Both the position numbers and the translations under genes were made by a program. From positions 12,655 through 24,040 of the forward strand of contig DIFL01000014.1 in the NCBI GenBank assembly GCA_002419125.1: DNA of 11,386 nt, written 5' to 3'. Numbering within the stretch: position 1 is the first letter of the stretch; every line of letters starts with the position of its first letter. The stretch comes from Candidatus Dojkabacteria bacterium UBA5749. GTDB taxonomy: Bacteria > Patescibacteriota > Dojkabacteria > SC72. Below are positions 7,026 through 11,386 of the stretch, in pieces. The notes under the pieces were generated by a model that worked only from the letters and a program-made list of their open reading frames with translations, ran no database searches and had not been told where the DNA came from.

Positions 7026-7109
7026 TGCCAGAAGGGGGAGTTGAACCCCCACCCTCTTTGCGAAGACTACGTTCTGAACGTAGCGTGTCTGCCATTCCAC
7101 CATTCTGGC
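7026..7109 (-). tRNA. tRNA-Leu (anticodon CAG)
   Basis: An 84-nt class II tRNA. The acceptor stem GCCAGAA/TTCTGGC is fully paired. The anticodon stem CTACG/CGTAG holds loop TTCAGAA (anticodon CAG). It has a long variable arm (TCTT/AAGA pairing), T arm GGGGG-TTCAACT-CCCCC and discriminator A73. CCA is not encoded (GTT follows). Its 3' end is one base from the stop codon of the convergent solute-binding protein gene. Confidence 0.97.
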
Positions 7110-7117
7110 CGTATCTG

Positions 7118-7126
7118 ATTTTATCA
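7118..7126 (-). promoter_or_regulatory. Extended -10 for tRNA-Leu(CAG)
   Basis: The minus strand reads TGATAAAAT, an extended -10 whose last base is 8 bases before the mature tRNA 5' end. Predicted transcription start falls within about two bases of tRNA position 1, leaving little or no 5' leader for RNase P. The TGA context is the same as in the def and ABC-F promoters. No -35 is evident. Confidence 0.5.
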
Positions 7127-7145
7127 TAATATGCCAAAATATTTA

Positions 7146-8279
7146 CTAATCCTTGGAGGTTAATGATATCTTTACCTTCTTCTTTTTTTTCTTTTCTACC
7201 CCTTTCTCATCATCAGGGTCAACCATTTTATACTTTTTTAGGAAGACATCCTTATTAATTATACTTTCCTGTTTTTGTGGTTCCTCAACTGTTGTTGTCT
7301 CCGGTTCTTCATTTATCAAAGTAGGCTCTTCTGTCTCCTCCTTATCTCCAAAAATCTCTCTTAATGTCTTTGCATCTTCTTTCTTTTCTTCCTTTTTTAT
7401 TAACTTTTCCACCTCTTTATTCTTCTTTTCTGACTTAGAGTTGTACACTACACTTTTAATTACTGCTCCCAATGCACCACCAATGATTAAAGTTCCCACA
7501 GAAAAAAATATTAAATCGGTATTTCCCTTTAATATCTCAGAGATATTTTCCATATTAATATCCTTAAAGGAAAATGAGATACCATCATTAATAACAATCT
7601 GAGGTTTTGAATCTATTTTGCCCTCTCCTACAGTAAATGTAATTGGAGATGAAAGATTACTTGCAAAGCCATATTTTCTTGCTAAGGTAGTAAAAGTGTA
7701 TATCCCATCTAAAAACTCCTGTTCGGAATCAATTGTGATTGACCACTTTCCTCCAGCGTCACTCACAACAGTGCCAGTTGAGTGATATGCATTAGCGGAA
7801 AGAAGATAGATGATATCTGAATTAGCTAAAGCAGTTCCTGAAATAGTTATTGATTTAGTAGTCACTTGGGGAGTATCTATGATAGGGGCTCTTGGTATTA
7901 CAATAAGTTCGTATTCAAGGATTTTAACAGTATCACTTTCATCATTAAATCTAAACCGAACCTCATGTTTACCAATGCTTAATGCGGGTAATGTATATGG
8001 ACTATTTATTTTGCTAAAACCTTTGTCATCAATATCTATCTCAACACCAGTTTCATTTGTAGAGGGGTCTTTAAAGGTAATAATATAGCTTGGATTATCA
8101 GTGTATGTTGGTAAGACAAAGCCCAATAGATTAGCTATCTCTTGAGTTCTCTGTTTCTCTTGTTCATTTAACAATTCAATCTCAGATGCCTTAACCTCAG
8201 ATAAAGGAGTATCTTGTTGTGCATATACAGAAATAGAGAGAAAACAGCAAAGTAATATTGAAAGAAAAATCTTAAGCAT
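7146..8279 (-). CDS. Signal-peptide Ig-like surface protein with one membrane helix and a charged cytoplasmic tail
   Basis: A 377-residue protein of unknown function. Residues 1-20 look like a Sec signal peptide (basic MLK, hydrophobic core, SVYA then QQ). Residues 22-60 are helical and glutamate-rich. About 61-128 and 132-217 look like two beta-sandwich, Ig-like domains; the second has the ITISGTA...GGKWSITI...GIYTFTTLA pattern of bacterial Ig-like repeats. A hydrophobic helix lies at about 255-278. The remaining 100 residues are highly charged: a Lys/Glu segment (282-303), an acidic stretch (313-336) and a basic end with six consecutive lysines (363-368), encoded by A-rich DNA with an 8-base homopolymer at 7183-7190. 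Topology should be outside-in (type I). The minus strand has TACAAT ending 6 bases before the ATG. A role in adhesion or envelope structure is a guess from architecture only. Confidence 0.82.
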   Translation of the reverse strand: MLKIFLSILLCCFLSISVYAQQDTPLSEVKASEIELLNEQEKQRTQEIANLLGFVLPTYTDNPSYIITFKDPSTNETGVEIDIDDKGFSKINSPYTLPALSIGKHEVRFRFNDESDTVKILEYELIVIPRAPIIDTPQVTTKSITISGTALANSDIIYLLSANAYHSTGTVVSDAGGKWSITIDSEQEFLDGIYTFTTLARKYGFASNLSSPITFTVGEGKIDSKPQIVINDGISFSFKDINMENISEILKGNTDLIFFSVGTLIIGGALGAVIKSVVYNSKSEKKNKEVEKLIKKEEKKEDAKTLREIFGDKEETEEPTLINEEPETTTVEEPQKQESIINKDVFLKKYKMVDPDDEKGVEKKKKKKVKISLTSKD

Positions 8280-8285
8280 ATTAAT

Positions 8286-8291
8286 ATTGTA
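8286..8291 (-). promoter_or_regulatory. -10 element for the Ig-like protein gene
   Basis: TACAAT on the minus strand ends 6 bases before the ATG at 8279, predicting a leaderless transcript separate from def. The 60-base gap after def has no Shine-Dalgarno sequence. It also holds a small GTATA-TTG-TATAC inverted repeat around 8310-8322, with no evident terminator. Confidence 0.5.
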
Positions 8292-8339
8292 AGAATTAAA
8301 AATCCCTAGGTATATTGTATACAGAAATATGAAAAGAAT

Positions 8340-8831
8340 CTAGTCCGATAATTTGTCAGTAAACAGAACACCTTCTAAATGGTCATACTCATGTTGTATC
8401 TCTCTTGCTTCTTGATTTCTAAATACAGCTTTTCTGATTTTTCCCTTTCTATCTAAATATTTCACCTTTACCTTTTTAAATCTGCTTACTCTTCCCTCTC
8501 TATTTGGAATACTTAAACAACCCTCTAGATCTATAAACCTTTCATCATTTATTGGTTTAAATTCAGGGTTAATCATTATTTCAAACTCTCCACTATCCTC
8601 TTTCAATATACAAAAAACCCTTTTATCTATTCCAACCTGTATTGATGCTAAACCTGCGGCAGAGTAACCCTCCTGAGTTTTAACTTCTTGAGCAGTGAAT
8701 AGTAAGTCATCCAGAAATATTTGGAATTCTTTACTTAAGATTTCACTCTTAGATACTTCCTTAGAGACTTTCCGTAATAGTTCTTCTTCCTTTTTATCTT
8801 CTATTGTATATATTTTTAGTATTTTTGGCAC
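8340..8831 (-). CDS. def: Peptide deformylase
   Basis: This 163-residue metalloenzyme removes the formyl group from the N-terminal methionine of new proteins. All three family motifs are present: motif I as GLASIQVG (60-67, usually GLAAPQVG), motif II EGCLS (103-107, metal ligand C105), and motif III HEYDH (147-151, metal ligands H147 and H151, catalytic E148). The residue before motif I is alanine where glycine is more common, a mild deviation. The start is GTG at 8831, supported by a perfect extended -10 ending 6 bases upstream and by family length. The fmt gene that often accompanies def is not in the window. The gene diverges from the ABC-F gene across a 58-base spacer. The stop is TAG. 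Confidence 0.94.
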   Translation of the reverse strand: MPKILKIYTIEDKKEEELLRKVSKEVSKSEILSKEFQIFLDDLLFTAQEVKTQEGYSAAGLASIQVGIDKRVFCILKEDSGEFEIMINPEFKPINDERFIDLEGCLSIPNREGRVSRFKKVKVKYLDRKGKIRKAVFRNQEAREIQHEYDHLEGVLFTDKLSD

Positions 8832-8837
8832 AACAGA

Positions 8838-8846
8838 ATTATATCA
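8838..8846 (-). promoter_or_regulatory. Extended -10 promoter for def
   Basis: The minus strand reads TGATATAAT, an extended -10 ending 6 bases before the GTG start. It predicts a leaderless message and supports the GTG choice. The same nine bases occur on the other strand for the divergent gene, forming an inverted repeat. No -35 match is visible at 16-18 bases. Confidence 0.68.
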
Positions 8847-8872
8847 TATTAAAACTTAGCACTCCTGTTAAA

Positions 8873-8881
8873 TGATATAAT
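8873..8881 (+). promoter_or_regulatory. Extended -10 promoter for the ABC-F gene
   Basis: TGATATAAT ends 8 bases before the ATG at 8890, with no -35 and no ribosome-binding site at usable spacing. Transcription should start within a base or two of the ATG. It mirrors the def promoter exactly. Confidence 0.68.
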
Positions 8882-8889
8882 CACAGGAT

Positions 8890-10392
8890 ATGTTAAGTAT
8901 AAATGGCCTTAGTATATCTAAGGGAGGAAAAAATATATTAGATAACATCAATCTTTTTTTAGCTAGAGGTGAGAAAATTGGATTGGTTGGTGTTAATGGG
9001 GCTGGTAAGACGACCCTACTTAAAATATTAGCAGATGAAGACGAAGCTGATTTAGGTACTGTATCTCTAAGTGGAACCTTCTCTTACCTTTCTCAAGAGA
9101 TTCATATGGAGATATTAGAGAGTATGGATAAAGAGTTAAGTATCGGGGAATATTTAATCATTGAGAAAGAATTAGATGTAGAGGAATGGGAGATAAATAA
9201 ACTCCTCAACTATATGAATATGCAAGGGAAAAATACAGATTCGTTGCTTTCTCAACTTTCGGGTGGACAAAAGATTAAGGTTGAATTAATAAGAATGCTT
9301 TTAGAGAAACCAGACCTCTTAATACTAGATGAACCGACTAACTTTTTGGATATACCTTCTGCTCAATGGTTAATGTCTTTCTTAATTACTTACCCTAAAG
9401 CAGTATTAGTTGTTTCCCATGACTTAAGGTTGATGAACAAAGGGATATCTAAGATATGGTATTTGAATGATGTTAAACGAAATGTAGAAGTTTACAAAGG
9501 TAACTACGATGCTTTCTTAAAACAGATTGCTCTTAAAGATGAACTATTGGCTAAGACTCTCAAGGCCCAGGAAAAGAAAGTTAAAAGAATGTTTGAATAT
9601 GCTAAGACACTTTCTGCGAGAGGTATGACTAAAGAGAAAATGAAAGGAGCAAAGAAGTTAGAATTAGCTAGAAAAGAAAAAGATAAAATGCTCAAACTCT
9701 CTAAGGAGTTAGTAAAAAGTAAAAAGATGAAGATTACTATTCCTACTCCATACCATTGTGGTAGAAATATTTTGGAAGTAGTAAATATTAAGAAGGAATA
9801 TATAAAGGGGATACCGGTATTAAAGAGCGTATCTTTTGAAATGGAAAGAGGGGAAAAGATATCAATCATTGGTAAAAATGGTGCAGGTAAAACTACCTTA
9901 CTTAAGATATTAGCTGGGAGAATGAAGCAAACTAAAGGGAGATATCAATGGGGTATGGGAGTAGTCATTGGGTATTACTCTCAGGAGTATGAAGATTTAG
10001 ATTATGAAAAAAGTGTCTTAGAAAATATTTCTAGATTAGATTGGGGGGATATTGATAGGCGTTCTTTCTTAGGGAGATTTCTAATTACAGGAGATATGGT
10101 TCAACAGAAAATTAAGACACTCTCTGGTGGAGAGAAAACTAGATTGGCTTTAGCAAAACTCTTCGCAAGTAGGTCAAACGTTTTACTCTTAGACGAGCCT
10201 ACTACATATCTTGATCCCCAATCTCAAGAAATTTTGTTAACGGCATTAAAGGAGTACAAGGGAACAATATTACTTGTAAGTCATCAGCCTGAATTTGTAA
10301 AAAGATTGGATGTAGATAAAGTTCTGCTTATGCCTGAAGAAAAGTTTGGGTATTTTAAAGAAGAGTATCTGGACAAGGTTGGAATTATTTAA
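8890..10392 (+). CDS. ABC-F family ATPase (duplicated ABC domains, no membrane segment)
   Basis: A 500-residue soluble protein with two ABC ATPase cassettes. Cassette 1 has Walker A GVNGAGKTT (34-42), signature LSGGQ (123-127), Walker B LLILDEPT (143-150) with catalytic E148, and switch H177. Cassette 2 has GKNGAGKTT (328-336), LSGGE (411-415), LLLDEPT (432-438) with E436, and H465. The basic, helical linker (about 212-290, rich in Lys/Arg with RGMTKEKMKGAKK) is the tRNA-contacting element that defines ABC-F. Such proteins act on ribosomes in translation regulation, rescue from stalling or antibiotic protection; the subtype cannot be set here. Unusual details are TNFLD and TTYLD in place of the common TNHLD after each Walker B. 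It is divergent from def with its own promoter, and is followed by a flavoprotein gene after 65 bases. Confidence 0.9.
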   Translation: MLSINGLSISKGGKNILDNINLFLARGEKIGLVGVNGAGKTTLLKILADEDEADLGTVSLSGTFSYLSQEIHMEILESMDKELSIGEYLIIEKELDVEEWEINKLLNYMNMQGKNTDSLLSQLSGGQKIKVELIRMLLEKPDLLILDEPTNFLDIPSAQWLMSFLITYPKAVLVVSHDLRLMNKGISKIWYLNDVKRNVEVYKGNYDAFLKQIALKDELLAKTLKAQEKKVKRMFEYAKTLSARGMTKEKMKGAKKLELARKEKDKMLKLSKELVKSKKMKITIPTPYHCGRNILEVVNIKKEYIKGIPVLKSVSFEMERGEKISIIGKNGAGKTTLLKILAGRMKQTKGRYQWGMGVVIGYYSQEYEDLDYEKSVLENISRLDWGDIDRRSFLGRFLITGDMVQQKIKTLSGGEKTRLALAKLFASRSNVLLLDEPTTYLDPQSQEILLTALKEYKGTILLVSHQPEFVKRLDVDKVLLMPEEKFGYFKEEYLDKVGII

Positions 10393-10457
10393 TTGGTTAG
10401 TTGAATCATATTTAGAATTTGTATATAGTAATATGTAACCTTAGAACTTAATGTCAA

Positions 10458-11386
10458 ATGAAAAAATACGACTATTTAATTGTCGGTGCTGGTCCTGCTG
10501 GACTGTTTGCATGTTATGAACTTCTAAGAAAAAGAAAAAATATTTCTATTTGTGTTGTTGATTTAGGAAAGAGAATTGAGGATAGAAAACCCTCTGATGT
10601 AATGGTTGGTGTAGGTGGTGCAGGTACATATTCAGATGGGAAGTTAACCTTAACAGCTAATCTCTCTCACGAGAAGGCATTTCATTTAATATCCAGATTT
10701 AAATATCAAAAGATATTAGATGGTGTAGATAAAATATTTACAGAGTTTGGTGTTAATTCAGAGTATTTTCCTAAACAGAATCAAGAGTTAGATGCATTAA
10801 TTCAGGAGGCAGAGACAAACGATATTGAGTTGGTTATTAGAAAGGCAAGGCATGTAGGTACAGACCATTTAAAGGAGTTTGTTAGAAATTTCCAAGAGTA
10901 TATTCTTTCCAATGGTGTTGAATTAATGGATACTACTAATATAAAGGATATCTTGGTAAAGGATGGAAAGGTATATGGAGTAATTACTGATAAGGGTAAA
11001 AAAATCTATGCAAACAAAGTACTACTTGCTCCGGGGAGAGTTAATGCTAGATGGCTTCAGAAGTTAGCAGATGATTACGAGATAAAGTATATATATGACA
11101 AGGTTGAAGTTGGTGTTAGAGTAGAATTCCCCTCCTCTATCATGAAAAGACAGGCTCAAACACTGTATGAGACTGTGTATAAGGTAAGAACTAAAACGTA
11201 TCAGGATATTGTAAGAACATTTTGTAGCTGTCCTAATGGTTTAGTATCCATTGAAAAGTATGATAGCTATGTATGTGTAAATGGCCATTCTAACTCAGAC
11301 CATGATAGTAAAAACTCTAACTTTGCATTTCTTTGCGAGGTTAACTTAAAAGAGCCTTTAGAAAATTCTATAGCATATGCAAAATC
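10458..11386 (+). CDS. FAD-dependent dehydrogenase, COG2509-like (3' end cut off by window edge)
   Basis: 309 codons are visible from the ATG at 10458 with no stop before the edge; relatives are about 450-550 residues, so about a third is missing. The N-terminus YDYLIVGAGPAGLFACYEL has the Rossmann GxGxxG (10-15), and an acidic residue, D35, ends the second strand for ribose binding. GVGGAGTYSDGKLT (51-64) is the family hallmark (usually G-x-GGAG-x-x-SDGKL). LLAPGR (189-194) is the second FAD contact. TFCSCPNGLV (254-263) followed by VNGHS matches the TFCxCPxG segment of this group. It is an oxidoreductase with FAD; the substrate is unknown even in well-studied relatives. An ATG at 10451 is in another frame and stops quickly, so 10458 is the start. 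The 65-base gap upstream has no clear leaderless -10 and no ribosome-binding site. Confidence 0.88.
   Translation, partial: MKKYDYLIVGAGPAGLFACYELLRKRKNISICVVDLGKRIEDRKPSDVMVGVGGAGTYSDGKLTLTANLSHEKAFHLISRFKYQKILDGVDKIFTEFGVNSEYFPKQNQELDALIQEAETNDIELVIRKARHVGTDHLKEFVRNFQEYILSNGVELMDTTNIKDILVKDGKVYGVITDKGKKIYANKVLLAPGRVNARWLQKLADDYEIKYIYDKVEVGVRVEFPSSIMKRQAQTLYETVYKVRTKTYQDIVRTFCSCPNGLVSIEKYDSYVCVNGHSNSDHDSKNSNFAFLCEVNLKEPLENSIAYAK

Larger units (their letters stand above)
8838..8881. repeat. 10-bp inverted repeat spanning the divergent def/ABC-F promoters
   Basis: Arms ATTATATCAT (8838-8847) and ATGATATAAT (8872-8881) are perfect reverse complements separated by 24 bases. Each arm contains the complete extended -10 of one divergent gene. 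The symmetry may simply reflect two identical promoter elements facing away from each other, or it could be a shared operator. Confidence 0.85.

Noticed and set aside
7153..7602. A 149-codon plus-strand frame rich in Phe and Ser
   Set aside because: It is the antisense of the Lys/Glu-rich tail of the Ig-like protein; the composition follows from the A-rich coding strand.
8310..8322. GTATA-TTG-TATAC inverted repeat after def as a terminator
   Set aside because: The 5-bp A+T stem is too weak and no T-run follows it on the minus strand.
784..10392. Possible TGA reassignment (code 4 or 25)
   Set aside because: No in-frame TGA occurs in about 3,500 codons, and tryptophan and glycine use standard codons, so the standard bacterial code fits.
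1..11386. CRISPR arrays, insertion sequences, phage genes, defence or biosynthetic clusters
   Set aside because: No regularly spaced repeats, transposase motifs or relevant domains were seen; every long gap is accounted for by core genes or tRNAs.

Overview
This window looks like a compact chromosomal stretch from a small-genome bacterium with low G+C (roughly one third by eye). My best guess is the Candidate Phyla Radiation/Patescibacteria, for example a Dojkabacteria-like lineage. This placement is inferred from several traits: short intergenic gaps, an archaeal-type cytidylate kinase, a membrane-anchored solute-binding protein with no transporter genes beside it, a COG2509-type flavoprotein, and almost no Shine-Dalgarno sequences. 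No marker gene here fixes the taxonomy. The standard bacterial code fits: about 3,500 codons are open without in-frame TGA. All ten visible stop codons are TAA or TAG.

Layout. 1-1965 (minus) is a piece of a division/cell-wall cluster: ftsW overlapping the 5' part of murG, which runs off the left edge. Diverging from it, 1998-2817 (plus) holds a cytidylate kinase overlapping a small rubredoxin-like zinc-ribbon protein. 2823-4457 (minus) reads pyruvate kinase, tRNA-Cys(GCA), tRNA-Leu(UAA). 4581-7024 (plus) holds a four-helix membrane protein, secG and a membrane-anchored family 5 solute-binding protein. 7026-8831 (minus) holds tRNA-Leu(CAG), an Ig-like surface protein with a charged cytoplasmic tail, and peptide deformylase (read in the order def, Ig protein, tRNA). 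8890-11386 (plus) holds an ABC-F ATPase and a FAD-dependent dehydrogenase cut by the right edge. There is no gene-free stretch over 300 bases; the longest gap is about 120 bases, upstream of pyk. I see no insertion sequence, phage gene, CRISPR array or riboswitch.

The genes are mostly core functions: lipid II synthesis and septal glycan polymerisation (murG, ftsW), CMP phosphorylation, the last step of glycolysis, Sec export (secG), N-terminal protein processing (def), ribosome-associated ABC-F function, and three tRNAs. They are arranged as short units reading in alternating directions.

The most notable pattern is regulatory. Several starts have a -10-like hexamer ending only 6-8 bases before the start codon, with no ribosome-binding site, which predicts leaderless mRNAs. 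The clearest case is the def/ABC-F divergent pair, where both promoters carry the same extended -10 inside a 10-bp inverted repeat. Other points worth a look are a pyruvate kinase with lysine at the position linked to K+-independence, a cytidylate kinase whose P-loop lacks lysine, tRNA-Leu genes abutting convergent stop codons, and mixed CCA encoding among the tRNAs. I did not find evidence for a wholly new multi-gene system in this window.
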